Shown piece by piece: positions 1 through 8,609 of a stretch of 23,580 nucleotides of DNA. This stretch comes from a virus, in IMG/VR virus record IMGVR_UViG_3300033148_000585, positions 1-23,580 of that record; one strand, given 5' to 3'. Under the pieces are notes generated by a model, which did not search any database, was not told the DNA's origin, and saw only the letters and a program-made list of their open reading frames with translations. Position numbers and translations under genes: made by a program. Numbering within the stretch: position 1 is the stretch's first letter; each line of letters starts with the position of its first letter.

Positions 1-99
1 CTCCTGTGGTGTACCTTCTACTTTTTCAAGTAGTTCCTGCTCAACTTCTTGAACAGATTTTTCTTCTGCGCCATCTAAGGCTCTTACTTTTAATTCCAT
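1..99 (-). CDS. N-terminal fragment of an unknown protein, possibly head-assembly
   Basis: An open frame starts with ATG at 99 and runs off the left edge of the window, giving 33 residues that begin MELKVRALDGAEEKS and are rich in Glu, Gln and Val. It is the next gene downstream of the portal gene, after a 50-base gap that carries its own -7 promoter element. In many tailed phages the gene after the portal encodes a scaffold, head protease or capsid protein, and the acidic, coil-prone start would fit a scaffold. That is inference from position only; no domain can be seen in so short a piece. Confidence 0.6.
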   Translation of the reverse strand, partial: MELKVRALDGAEEKSVQEVEQELLEKVEGTPQE

Positions 100-114
100 T
101 TGATTTAATTTTTA

Positions 115-122
115 CAAAGTTA
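115..122 (-). promoter_or_regulatory. Candidate Bacteroidota -7 element before the left-edge gene
   Basis: On the minus strand the bases read TAACTTTG, matching the Bacteroidota -7 consensus TAnnTTTG. A TTTG lies further upstream at 141-138, but the 15-base spacing is shorter than the roughly 17-23 reported for flavobacteria. It sits in the 50-base gap between the portal stop and the ATG at 99, so it could give a separate promoter for the head genes. Confidence 0.4.
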
Positions 123-149
123 ATAATAAATATCGTTCAAATTATTCAC

Positions 150-2585
150 CTATTTTGGTTCAAATTCTGCTAAATCAAACCCATCTAATGAGTCTTCATT
201 TGATTCAAACCTTTGAGGTGGCAAATTGTTTTTTCTCTGTGTGATTAATTGAGATTGCTCTGAGTTCTGCTGACTGATTCTATCTGACTTAGCTTTTTCT
301 CTTGACTTCTCTCTATCTGCTAAACCTTTTTCAGACATATTTGCCAGCTGTTGATTATAATTAAACTCTTGTTGCATTAACTGGCTTTTTAACATTGCTT
401 CATTCTTTTGCTTTTCTATTTCAAATGCAATCTCTGCTTGTTTTAATTGCATCTTACCTTGAAGTTCAGCTTGTTGTTTTTGTAAAGCAAGTTCTGCAGC
501 CATTTGTTGAGACTGTAATTGCTGTTGAGCAATTATGGCTTGTTTTTGATTTGCCATCTCTTGCTCTCTTTCTTCTTTTTGCTTTCTCTTTAATTTTAAT
601 AATTGGTTGGCAAGTTTGATATTTTTAATTTCTCTTATATCTATAGCATCTTCTAAATTAATATCTTGTTTAGACAATGCCATTTGTATATTTTGCTCTA
701 ACTGAGCTTTCTCTTCTTCATCTGGAGCAACTTCAATGAAAATACCAAAGTCATATATATATAAATCTGATATATCATTTAAAATACTCACATTATATTT
801 TCCAATTTTATTTACAAAATCATCTTTAAAATCTGAATACTCTAATATATCTGCAACTCTATATGTTAATGCTTCTGATAAAGTTCTATAAATATATAAA
901 CTACCATCTAAAATGTGACGAGTAGCTGTATTAGAATTTAATGCTGCTAGTTTTTGTAAACCAACTAAAGCATTAGGGTCTGGTGTTGAAGCATCTCTTG
1001 CCTCATTCAATCCAGTTACCGTTCTAATCATATTTAAATAATGATTATAATTACCAATTAACATTTGAGCTTTAGATGCTCCTGAGTTTGAAGTTAGTTG
1101 TTGTATTGGAACTCTTGCATTATTAAACTCTCCTTCTTGTGTATAAGACCTACCAATAACAGAACCTGTTTGGAAATATAATCTTAATGCATCTTCAGGA
1201 TTATAAGCGTTACCTGTTCCTAAATCTACTTCATTTAGTCCATCAGCATCAATATAAACACCATCTGGGACAACTCTTGAAATTACTTGTTGTAGTTTCA
1301 GGTGAGTCATTTGAATTAAATCTGTAAAAGGAATCATTCTTCTTACTAAAGATTCAATCACTCCCTTATACATTCTTGGTGCTACAGCAACATAGTTTGG
1401 TAAAGCGTGCTGACTTGCAGACTTTGGTCTTACCATATTATGAGCTAACTCCCATTTTAATAAAATGTTTGTACCCATAACCATAACGCCATTATACCAA
1501 ACGTCAATAGTTTTTTCTATCTTTTCAAATCTTCCTTCCTCCATCATTTCTTCTGGTGGGTTAAAAGTATCATCTTTTTCAATAACCTTACTTCCTCCTG
1601 TTTCTAATATCTTTTTCTTATAAACCATTTTCTTTGTAGTTTTATAATTAAAATACATTAGCGTACAAGTATCTCTGTAAAATATATCATTCTCATAAAA
1701 CTGAGCTGTATTATAATAATCATACCAGCTCTGGCTATATTTACTTATTTCTTCTAGTTGTTGTGTAGTTAGTGTTGGGTCTATTTTTACTAATTCAGTT
1801 ATAGGTAATGTTTTAATCTCTCCCCAATAAAAACAATCTTTAAAGTGAGGGTCTTCTGTATAGCTGTATACTACATTAGCTGGGTCTACATAAGATATTT
1901 CAACACCAGCTCCTGGTAAAAATTCATGCTTTGCTACAGAAATACCTAAAACTGTTAAATCATAATCTAACCTTTTTCGCACATCTGCATAATGATTTTC
2001 TTCTAATATAGTGTTGATAGCTTCTTCTTCTGCTATCTCTATTGCAGGTTTATAATTTAACTGCATATATAATGAAAGCTCCTCGTCTGTATTTGGTAAA
2101 TTATCTTCTGGTAAAATAAAAGGATTAATTCCTGTTTCATTTTTAATAATCTGAAGTGTAGGCTTTGCAAGCATCTCACCTTTTACTAGGTCTTGATACT
2201 TACTTCTTTTTGATTGAGACAATGCATCTTGTGCATACGCTTTTACTTTAAAGAGCCTGTCTGACATTCCATTAACTACAATGTCTACAAATTTTGGAAT
2301 TACAGGCACTGGAGTCCAATCTAAATTTAAATAAGATAAATCACCATCAATTGCTAATTCATCTTTGTATTTTTTTATTGACTGTTCACCTCTTGCATAT
2401 AAGCGTAGTTTGTGAAAATCTCTCCATTGATTATAGTATCTGCATTGATTCCCATCCTTCTTAAACCACTCGTATTGTATAGCTTGTCCAATCTGTAGTC
2501 CAAATTCCATAGTTGCTTTTTCAGCATCTGATACAAATTGGCTAGGAAAACCTACAGATGAAATATTTATTTTTACATCTTTCAT
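150..2585 (-). CDS. Phage portal protein with long Gln-rich coiled-coil tail
   Basis: This 811-residue protein is the likely portal, the dodecameric ring at one capsid vertex through which DNA is packaged and ejected. The assignment rests on position directly after the large terminase and on overall character: a large alpha/beta body of about 650 residues, with segments such as VVPDGVYIDADGLNE and RTVTGLNEARDASTPDPNA that look like portal wing and stem regions. No motif is diagnostic. Residues about 665-750 form a highly charged, Gln/Lys/Glu-rich coiled coil, followed by an acidic tail (DSLDGFDLAEFEPK). That suits a barrel or crown extension into the capsid and explains why the protein is longer than many portals. 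The ATG overlaps the terminase stop as ATGA, suggesting coupled translation. No Shine-Dalgarno sequence precedes it. Confidence 0.85.
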   Translation of the reverse strand: MKDVKINISSVGFPSQFVSDAEKATMEFGLQIGQAIQYEWFKKDGNQCRYYNQWRDFHKLRLYARGEQSIKKYKDELAIDGDLSYLNLDWTPVPVIPKFVDIVVNGMSDRLFKVKAYAQDALSQSKRSKYQDLVKGEMLAKPTLQIIKNETGINPFILPEDNLPNTDEELSLYMQLNYKPAIEIAEEEAINTILEENHYADVRKRLDYDLTVLGISVAKHEFLPGAGVEISYVDPANVVYSYTEDPHFKDCFYWGEIKTLPITELVKIDPTLTTQQLEEISKYSQSWYDYYNTAQFYENDIFYRDTCTLMYFNYKTTKKMVYKKKILETGGSKVIEKDDTFNPPEEMMEEGRFEKIEKTIDVWYNGVMVMGTNILLKWELAHNMVRPKSASQHALPNYVAVAPRMYKGVIESLVRRMIPFTDLIQMTHLKLQQVISRVVPDGVYIDADGLNEVDLGTGNAYNPEDALRLYFQTGSVIGRSYTQEGEFNNARVPIQQLTSNSGASKAQMLIGNYNHYLNMIRTVTGLNEARDASTPDPNALVGLQKLAALNSNTATRHILDGSLYIYRTLSEALTYRVADILEYSDFKDDFVNKIGKYNVSILNDISDLYIYDFGIFIEVAPDEEEKAQLEQNIQMALSKQDINLEDAIDIREIKNIKLANQLLKLKRKQKEEREQEMANQKQAIIAQQQLQSQQMAAELALQKQQAELQGKMQLKQAEIAFEIEKQKNEAMLKSQLMQQEFNYNQQLANMSEKGLADREKSREKAKSDRISQQNSEQSQLITQRKNNLPPQRFESNEDSLDGFDLAEFEPK

Positions 2586-4828
2586 CTAATAATTTGACTT
2601 ATATTGCCTGTATTAGTATACCTTGCAAAGTTAATCTTTATTTTTGATTCTTTTTTTTCAGGCTGATACAAATGCTTTTGACAAGCCATTATAGCTAGCC
2701 CTGAACTAATTGTTGCATCGTATTTTGTTCTTTTAGTAATATCAAACCTAGCCCAGTCTTCTAATGTTCTTGTAAAAGCCATAGTGCCCATGTCTTGTTC
2801 TTCTCTAAAAGTACCATTAAAATCTATTCCAACATATTTTTCAATATAAGATTCTATAGCCGCAGCGTGTGCTTGTTTTATATCTTCACTACTGTTTGGA
2901 ATGCCTCCTAATTCTTTTTCTGATTTAGATAATTTAGTAAATGTTTTATCTGGTCTGTTCATACTAAAACCTCTGTACCCTCTGTTTTTAAAATGATATA
3001 ATAATCTTGGTTTGTTATTTTCCACCAATATAGGCATCCCGTAAAATATACAAGCCATCAACACTTCTTCAAAAAATATCTCAGCTGTTTGTGGTCTAGC
3101 TACATATTCTAAAAAAAACTCATTGCTTGGAGCTTCTTCCATATTAAATTTGGTTAAACCATGCAATGCACCATTAGAGCCTCTACCTCCAACTGTTCCA
3201 GATATATCATAGCTATCACAACCAAAAGCTCCAATATGCTCATTGCCAGGATATTTTATTCCATTTCTGGTTATAACTCTATTTTGTAATCCTTTACTTG
3301 GAGTCCAAGAAATTAAAAATCTACCTCTAGCATCTGGAGTCCATATTACTTTAGTATCTTTTACTCCATCTTTCCAATGAAAAGAACCTCTAGTTAAATG
3401 ATGTTCTTTTATCATTGAATCATTGTAATCTATCTGCTGATATATTTTTGTTAAATTGAACAATGAAGACTTACTCTCATCTCTAAATGCGTGAGATTCA
3501 CTTCTTGGAAACTGTCTGTAAAATTCATTCAATGCATCTGCATCATTCTTTAATGATTCTACTTCACCCTCCCAATAGTTTACAGCCCCTTGATAAATAT
3601 CTTCTCCATCAACTCCCTCTAAAGAATGTTCAGGATTTTCAAACACAGGCATACCATGCTTATCAATAAACCCTTCCATATTCCATTCCATAGGAATAAA
3701 TAAACTATACAAACCACTTTTAGTTTGTCCGTTTGAGTTTCTTAGTAATGGGTTTGAATCATCATATAGCTTTTTAAAATTATCTCCCCCTTTATCTAAT
3801 GCGTTAGATGTTGAACCCATCATACATTTACCAATAATTTTACTACCTAACCTTAAACAAGTCTTTGTTACTCTCCAGTTATTTAAAATATTATTTGGTT
3901 TTATCCATTTACCACTTTCATCGTGAACTAGTAATAATAATTTTTCCCCATCATAAGAGTTGTCATCTGTATTCTTCCAGTCTATTGTAGTATCTAATCC
4001 ATCCATCTCATCCTCATCCACATCATACATATTCTTTTTTGTAATCTTAGACGCAGGAACTCTATAGGCTAACTCAGTCTTTGGTTTATCCATACCATCC
4101 TGAATTGGTTTGAAAAAGAATGGAAGTCTATTTGATATAGGTACTACTTTGTCTGTAAACATTTTCTTTGCATCAGAACCTGTTTTAGAAAGTATACCTA
4201 CTCTTGAATCTCTCGCTAGTGTAGCTGTATTGACACATTCAGAAGAGCCCATAAAAGAAAAGCCTGAACGTCTTATCTTTAAATATATCATTCCAAAACT
4301 TCTCTTGTCTGCCTTACAAGCTTCCCAATAAATAAAAAAAATTCGATTTGCTTCTCTATAATCTGGATACCCTACATCAATACTGGTCCATTGTAAATAC
4401 ATATAATGAGCTCCTGTGATATATGTAGGAATACCATTATTCATAAACCAATGCCCTTGTTCTCTATTATCAAACTCTCCTTCAATATAATCTACCCATT
4501 GATTTTTAAATTCACTAGGCATATCATTCCATTGAAATATAGATTGGATTCTTGATAGTTGTTTAGGCAACTCATGTCTTTGCCAATATTGTTCTGATTT
4601 TTTATGGTGTCTTTGAAGACACTCTTTAGGCGTTTTTGGAAGCGCAATGTGTAATCCATTGATATTATATATCTCTCCAATCTGTCCAGATTTAGATATA
4701 ACCACCATGTCATATTTAGGATTATACCCATACAACCAACTCTTGTTTCTGTTTTTATTTGAAACTACAGACTTTGGAACATAGTCTTTAACTATGATAT
4801 ATAAACTATTTTGACCTTCTTTCTGCAA
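2582..4828 (-). CDS. terL: Terminase large subunit (packaging ATPase/nuclease)
   Basis: The 748-residue product is the DNA-packaging motor. The N-terminal ATPase part shows a degenerate Walker A-like loop, LKIRRSGFSFMGSSE (about residues 184-198), and a Walker B strand ending in Asp-Glu, LLLLVHDESGKW (about 296-307). The C-terminal RNase H-like nuclease part is marked by GAFGCDSYDIS (about 531-541), by a middle segment around LVENNKPRLL, and by KYDATISSGLA (about 709), which supply the expected acidic metal ligands. The reading frame opens with TTG at 4828 behind an AAGAGAGG-like stretch and overlaps the upstream gene by 23 bases. The first in-frame ATG is about residue 41, inside sequence that looks like part of the fold, so the TTG start is preferred but not certain. 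The stop overlaps the portal start. Confidence 0.9.
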   Translation of the reverse strand: MQKEGQNSLYIIVKDYVPKSVVSNKNRNKSWLYGYNPKYDMVVISKSGQIGEIYNINGLHIALPKTPKECLQRHHKKSEQYWQRHELPKQLSRIQSIFQWNDMPSEFKNQWVDYIEGEFDNREQGHWFMNNGIPTYITGAHYMYLQWTSIDVGYPDYREANRIFFIYWEACKADKRSFGMIYLKIRRSGFSFMGSSECVNTATLARDSRVGILSKTGSDAKKMFTDKVVPISNRLPFFFKPIQDGMDKPKTELAYRVPASKITKKNMYDVDEDEMDGLDTTIDWKNTDDNSYDGEKLLLLVHDESGKWIKPNNILNNWRVTKTCLRLGSKIIGKCMMGSTSNALDKGGDNFKKLYDDSNPLLRNSNGQTKSGLYSLFIPMEWNMEGFIDKHGMPVFENPEHSLEGVDGEDIYQGAVNYWEGEVESLKNDADALNEFYRQFPRSESHAFRDESKSSLFNLTKIYQQIDYNDSMIKEHHLTRGSFHWKDGVKDTKVIWTPDARGRFLISWTPSKGLQNRVITRNGIKYPGNEHIGAFGCDSYDISGTVGGRGSNGALHGLTKFNMEEAPSNEFFLEYVARPQTAEIFFEEVLMACIFYGMPILVENNKPRLLYHFKNRGYRGFSMNRPDKTFTKLSKSEKELGGIPNSSEDIKQAHAAAIESYIEKYVGIDFNGTFREEQDMGTMAFTRTLEDWARFDITKRTKYDATISSGLAIMACQKHLYQPEKKESKIKINFARYTNTGNISQIIR

Positions 4829-5087
4829 AACCTCTCTTAGTATCTACTTTTACATTTACTGTTTCATTTCCTGATAAAGCTTCTCTTTCTTGCTCAATAC
4901 GATTTAATATTTCAAACGCATCAAATATGGCAAGCTTTTTGGTAGCCGCAGCATTTTTTAATCTGTCTGCTGCTAGCTCATCTTCAGGGTCAGGTTTTAT
5001 TATCTCCTCTTTAGCTACCTTTACAAGTTGCTGTACCGCTCTTTCTCCAGCTTTTATGATTTCTAATTTTATTTCTTTATTTGTCAT
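4806..5087 (-). CDS. Small helical protein before terL, possible terminase small subunit
   Basis: This is a 93-residue, almost wholly helical and charged protein (MTNKEIKLEIIKAGERAVQQL at the start, ending KRGFAERRSK). It lies immediately upstream of the large terminase and overlaps it by 23 bases. Its ATG overlaps the stop of the preceding gene as ATGA. Size, helical content, basic tail and position are those of a small terminase subunit, which recognises the packaging site and recruits the motor. No helix-turn-helix motif is clear, however, so the function is an inference from position. A conserved phage protein of other function remains possible. Confidence 0.75.
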   Translation of the reverse strand: MTNKEIKLEIIKAGERAVQQLVKVAKEEIIKPDPEDELAADRLKNAAATKKLAIFDAFEILNRIEQEREALSGNETVNVKVDTKRGFAERRSK

Positions 5088-5647
5088 AACACTAAAGCAA
5101 TTTGATGGTCAAACATTCTGTATAGCTTTTCTCCATCAACTGTAAATTCATATTCACTTTCTGGCTGAAAAGATATTTTATCACCTTCTTTTATTCCCTT
5201 TAATTTAAGATATTTATTTGGATATTTCATAATACCTATAAGCGGCTCTTCTGAAAAAGGTTTGAAGATATAAGATTCTTCAGGAGGAACAGGCTTCACA
5301 AAACAATACCTATCATGTGCATACCACTCTTCATTTTGTTTATACATAAAAAACTGGTCTTGGTCAATAAAGAATAAATCATCTTTAAAAAAACTCTTAC
5401 CACTTTTCTCTCTACCCTTCATATCATAATATATTTTAAATACGTTATGATGCACCAGCAAAGTATCACCTTTTTTTATTGGACCTGAATAATCAATTGG
5501 AGTTGAAATAACCTCAGCATATCTGTTAGAAAACTTATGGTCTTCTTGAGATGTACTAATAATTAAATCTACTCCTCCAATATTTTTTGTATTATCGTAT
5601 CGCTTGCCTTTTATGGGTTTTACAATAAACTGAAAAGGAGACCTCAT
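5084..5647 (-). CDS. Tandem GroES-like (Cpn10) domain protein
   Basis: The 187-residue protein reads as two Cpn10-like domains in a row. The first (about 1-105) has FIVKPI (7-12), a GGVDLIIS segment (24-31) like the GroES mobile loop, AEVISTP (44-50) and IKKGDTLLV (57-65). The second (about 110-187) repeats the order with YCFVKPV (114-120), EEPLIGIMKYP (133-143), IKEGDKISF (152-160) and an end, DGEKLYRMFDHQIALVL, that matches the GroES finish VDGEEYLIMRESDILAVL in pattern. The second copy has no obvious mobile loop. GroES caps the GroEL chamber, and chloroplast Cpn20 is the known double-domain version. This gene lies just before the terminase and portal genes, far from the window's groEL and groES. 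It could be a co-chaperonin for head proteins, or a structural protein built on the same fold. The recognition comes from motif order by eye. Confidence 0.7.
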   Translation of the reverse strand: MRSPFQFIVKPIKGKRYDNTKNIGGVDLIISTSQEDHKFSNRYAEVISTPIDYSGPIKKGDTLLVHHNVFKIYYDMKGREKSGKSFFKDDLFFIDQDQFFMYKQNEEWYAHDRYCFVKPVPPEESYIFKPFSEEPLIGIMKYPNKYLKLKGIKEGDKISFQPESEYEFTVDGEKLYRMFDHQIALVL

Positions 5648-5871
5648 TAAAAGTTTATATTATATTCTATAGATACTGGAATAGCTGCAGTAAATTCTTT
5701 CCATAAAATTACTACATCTCCTTCTTGGATATAAATTTTAAAAGATTGTTTTTCTAAATCGTGTTTTATTAAATGAATTGTGTGAGTGTCGTTTAAAACT
5801 TTTTGACCTACTATATAATGCATAGCCCCTGACTTATAATCAGGACCTATAGAAATTTTTCTAATGTCCAT
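5647..5871 (-). CDS. Conserved small phage protein, function unknown
   Basis: The 74-residue product begins MDIRKISIGPDYKSGAMHYI and is mostly beta-strand-like, with an alternating hydrophobic end (FTAAIPVSIEYNINF). It has no signal peptide, membrane span or cysteine. From memory it resembles a small protein next to fibre and packaging genes in uncultured marine phages, but no function is known to me. Its stop shares one base with the ATG of the double-Cpn10 gene (TAATG), so the two are probably translated together, which makes a role near that protein plausible. It starts 17 bases after the stop of the 650-residue fibre gene. Confidence 0.75.
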   Translation of the reverse strand: MDIRKISIGPDYKSGAMHYIVGQKVLNDTHTIHLIKHDLEKQSFKIYIQEGDVVILWKEFTAAIPVSIEYNINF

Positions 5872-5887
5872 TTAATTTAATTTTATA

Positions 5888-7840
5888 CTATGTCAGTCTT
5901 ATTTTTAAAGTACCGCTTGTGTGATATAAACCACCAATTGGTACACCAGCCGCTCCCGCTGCTGTATCATCTGCATAGTTTTTAGCTACTGTTTCATCCA
6001 GTACAACCTGACTCGCTGCAGTAGCTGTTTTATTTGTAACGTGAATTGCGTTTACACTTGAAGAAGCATAACCTGCTCCAACCATAAATGCAGTTTCACC
6101 TTGACTTTGTACTGTTGCACTAACATCATTGTATGCTCCAGTAATTACACCTCTAACATCTGTACTTGCAGGAATACCCACAAGTTCATAACCAATCATC
6201 GCTGTTCTTGAAGTACCTCCAGAAATATCGTTATTTTCACCTATTAAATATAAATATTCAATACTTGAAGAAACTGTACTTCCTGTATTGCTTTTACCAA
6301 TTGCAACACTATATCCATTTTTTAAACTATTACTTCTACCAATAGCTACAGCATTACCTTCATCTTCAATATTATTTCCTACTCCAATTGCTGTTGAATA
6401 ACCAGAATTATCTATGGTATTGCTCTCTCCTAATATAGCGCTTCTAGTTCCATTTCGACTTATTGTTGAATTAGAACCATATATTTGTGCGTATGCACTA
6501 CCTGAGCCAGATATTGTAGAGCTACCGCCTATAACTACAGTGGTACCACTTAACGTTGAAGATGAGTCTCCTACTACTAAAGAGTTCGAACCAGATGCTG
6601 TTGAAGCTGAACCGAAAACTACCGAATAACTACCTCCAACTGTATTTCCAGAACCATGAGTAAAAGAAAAGCTTCCACTTACTGTATTTGCACTACCTCC
6701 AGCAAAAGAATGATTCGCAGATACTGTTTGGTTATAACCTACTGCCACACCACCTGGCGCATTACTTAAAGTATGTGCTTGACCTATTACTGTACTAAAA
6801 TTTGATGAATTACTAATTGTATTGTCATATCCAGCAGAAAAAGCATAATTTCCTCCACTTATTGTAATTTCTCTTCCTAAAGCTATAGCACCAAGTCCAC
6901 TTACACTATTTGAATTACCAATAGCAATTCCTTTTTCTTGTCCATTTACAGTATTTAAATTACCTATAGCAATTTGTTCAAGCCCAATAACACCTCCACT
7001 ACCTGAAGCATTGTTGTCATAACCAATTGCAATGTTTTTAGTTAAACCAGCAAAATTACTGTATCCAATAGCGATTCCATAAGTTGCATTAAATAAACCA
7101 TCTCCAGGCACATTGTTATCTTTACCTATAGATATAGAATAGTCTGCTTCAGCAATACTACCTTCTCCAGCAGCAAAAGAGCTTATTCCTCCTGACCATA
7201 CATTTTTTCCAAAAGCTACTGCATTTTCTCCAGTTGCTCCTTTTTCTGTTCCTACTACTGTACTTACAGAAACATCAAAAGCATTTAAACCTATGTTACC
7301 ATAGTTTGCAGCATCTCTTCCTGTTTTTACAATACCATCGCCATTGCCTTCGTCTAAAACTTGAAAAGGACTTACAGCTGATGGAACAGATGTTACCCAA
7401 GATGCAGTTGTTCCGTCAGAAAGTAATATAGCATTTGCCGCTCCTATTGCCAGCTCAGATTTTTTACCTGATGAATTACCAATCCAAATACTACCATAAG
7501 TTAAGTCTTGTACTGAATCATCATCAGTCCAAAGAACCTGACCTGAAGCATTAGAAACTAAAACTTGATTAGCAGCACCAATATTCCCTGCATTATCCTT
7601 TACAGGACCACCTAACTGAATACCTCCATAAAACAATGTTTCTGTAGATGTAGTATTCCCAGATAAAGTTACATAAGCTAAAGTTGGAACTGTTACAGTG
7701 TTAGTAGCAAATAATTGACCAATAGATTGTAAAGTAATCGTATTGGTATTGTTATTATTACTAACATCAGTCCCTATTATATAATCAGTTAACTGGGGTG
7801 TTATATTAGGGTATGCGGTTGTGTTGCTAATTCTTGCCAT
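5888..7840 (-). CDS. Tail fibre/adhesin with 14-residue YadA-like head repeats
   Basis: This 650-residue protein is probably a trimeric host-binding fibre. Its N-terminus (MARISNTTAYPNITPQLTDYI) resembles the virion-attachment starts of phage fibres. Residues about 206-590 are a run of short repeats with the pattern SxxxGxxNTVSGxx, for example SFAGGSANTVSGSF, SFTHGSGNTVGGSY and SVVFGSASTASGSN, each 14 residues. This is the left-handed beta-roll seen in YadA-type adhesin heads. The last 60 residues (VVLDETVAKNYADDTAAGAA then GVPIGGLYHTSGTLKIRLT) match a C-terminal cap common in marine phage fibres, from memory. There is no S74 chaperone domain, unlike the other two fibres here. The ATG lies 6 bases after the stop of the coiled-coil gene. 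Confidence 0.8.
   Translation of the reverse strand: MARISNTTAYPNITPQLTDYIIGTDVSNNNNTNTITLQSIGQLFATNTVTVPTLAYVTLSGNTTSTETLFYGGIQLGGPVKDNAGNIGAANQVLVSNASGQVLWTDDDSVQDLTYGSIWIGNSSGKKSELAIGAANAILLSDGTTASWVTSVPSAVSPFQVLDEGNGDGIVKTGRDAANYGNIGLNAFDVSVSTVVGTEKGATGENAVAFGKNVWSGGISSFAAGEGSIAEADYSISIGKDNNVPGDGLFNATYGIAIGYSNFAGLTKNIAIGYDNNASGSGGVIGLEQIAIGNLNTVNGQEKGIAIGNSNSVSGLGAIALGREITISGGNYAFSAGYDNTISNSSNFSTVIGQAHTLSNAPGGVAVGYNQTVSANHSFAGGSANTVSGSFSFTHGSGNTVGGSYSVVFGSASTASGSNSLVVGDSSSTLSGTTVVIGGSSTISGSGSAYAQIYGSNSTISRNGTRSAILGESNTIDNSGYSTAIGVGNNIEDEGNAVAIGRSNSLKNGYSVAIGKSNTGSTVSSSIEYLYLIGENNDISGGTSRTAMIGYELVGIPASTDVRGVITGAYNDVSATVQSQGETAFMVGAGYASSSVNAIHVTNKTATAASQVVLDETVAKNYADDTAAGAAGVPIGGLYHTSGTLKIRLT
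6075..7226 (-). repeat. Degenerate 42-base (14-residue) repeats in the 650-residue fibre
   Basis: This part of the fibre gene encodes roughly two dozen degenerate units of 14 residues, with some longer insertions. Conservation is at the protein level (xAxGxxNxxSG) and the DNA copies have diverged, so it is an old protein repeat and not a simple-sequence tract. Confidence 0.75.
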
Positions 7841-7846
7841 ATTATG

Positions 7847-8101
7847 TTATTCTTTTGGGCTCTCAGATTCTTCTTTCTCTGAGATAATTCCTGTTTCTAA
7901 ATTGATTACAGAATTAGCACCATACTTTTCAACAAGCTTTTGCTCTTGTTCCTTAAACATATTTTGAATTACATCTAAGCTTTTAAGAACTCCATGTTTT
8001 TGAATTTCTAAATCACCTAACTGTTGTTTAATAATTTGAAAATCTTTGTTTAACTTTTGTAAGATTTCTAATTCTTCTTGTTCTAATTTTTTTTCTGCCA
8101 T
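7847..8101 (-). CDS. Small coiled-coil (prefoldin-like) protein
   Basis: The 84-residue protein is a single long amphipathic helix for about residues 3-62 (MAEKKLEQEELEILQKLNK at the start), followed by a short hydrophobic strand (NSVINLETGIIS) and an acidic tail. The helix-turn-helix character, with a break near LEIQKHGVLK, recalls prefoldin-like or coiled-coil accessory proteins found next to fibres in marine phages. It may assist fibre folding or join the virion, but this is inference from position between the holin and the 650-residue fibre. The ATG is preceded by AT-rich DNA with a -7 element 24 bases upstream and no Shine-Dalgarno sequence. Confidence 0.8.
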   Translation of the reverse strand: MAEKKLEQEELEILQKLNKDFQIIKQQLGDLEIQKHGVLKSLDVIQNMFKEQEQKLVEKYGANSVINLETGIISEKEESESPKE

Positions 8102-8124
8102 TATTATTTAATTAAAGTTTTTTA

Positions 8125-8132
8125 CAAAATTA
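8125..8132 (-). promoter_or_regulatory. Candidate -7 element between holin and coiled-coil gene
   Basis: The minus strand reads TAATTTTG, matching TAnnTTTG, in the 49-base gap after the holin stop. No TTG-type -33 element is visible at the right distance, so the call is weak. The gap shows no clear hairpin terminator. Confidence 0.3.
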
Positions 8133-8150
8133 AGCATTATTTTTTAATCT

Positions 8151-8609
8151 TTATTTTCCTTTGATAATTTTACTTGCCTTTTCTGTAGTACGCCCACCAA
8201 AATAAGCTAAAACAACACTCATCATCACTTTCTCAAATGTATCATTCCATCTTTCTCCTATATAGAAAGGAATAGACTCAACACTATCCAAAATCCCCGC
8301 AAAGCTAAAAACAACAATACACCATACCAATACCAAAGGGCGAACATTTTTAGATAGCCACGAATCTGAGGCAGCATCGGCTTTCCATCTATTAGAGATT
8401 TCTTCCATCTCTTTATTCTGTTGTTCATAGATAAGTTGTTGTAGTTTGATTTTTTCTTCATTTGGAATATCTGATTTTGTTATTTCAGCTAAAGCTTCTT
8501 TTGGATTTGTAACACCTTGTAACACATTTCCAAGTGCAGGATTAATAACTGTTGCAGCACCAAATAATAGCTTACCAACTGTCGTATCTTTAAATTTTTT
8601 CTTACTCAT
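8151..8609 (-). CDS. Phage holin, 3-TM / gene-transfer-agent type
   Basis: The protein has about 152 residues from the ATG at 8609 (MSKKKFKDTT). The frame is open to a TTG two codons earlier (8615), but the ATG is preferred. Features of the 3-TM holin family are visible: an N-terminal amphipathic/hydrophobic segment (GKLLFGAATVINPALGNVL), a helical middle with SNRWKADAASDSWLSKNVRP (the A-x-x-DSWL-x-x-x-RP signature), a strong membrane span (LVLVWCIVVFSFAGIL), a last hydrophobic segment (VMMSVVLAYFGGR) and a lysine-rich end. Holins form inner-membrane holes that time lysis and release the endolysin. The gene follows the lipoprotein and M15 peptidase genes, as expected for a lysis cluster, and its start overlaps the lipoprotein stop. 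Confidence 0.85.
   Translation of the reverse strand: MSKKKFKDTTVGKLLFGAATVINPALGNVLQGVTNPKEALAEITKSDIPNEEKIKLQQLIYEQQNKEMEEISNRWKADAASDSWLSKNVRPLVLVWCIVVFSFAGILDSVESIPFYIGERWNDTFEKVMMSVVLAYFGGRTTEKASKIIKGK

Noticed and set aside
8258-8461. Minus-strand frame inside the holin gene
   Set aside because: It lies in another frame of the holin gene and shows no recognisable protein features beyond a hydrophobic shadow.
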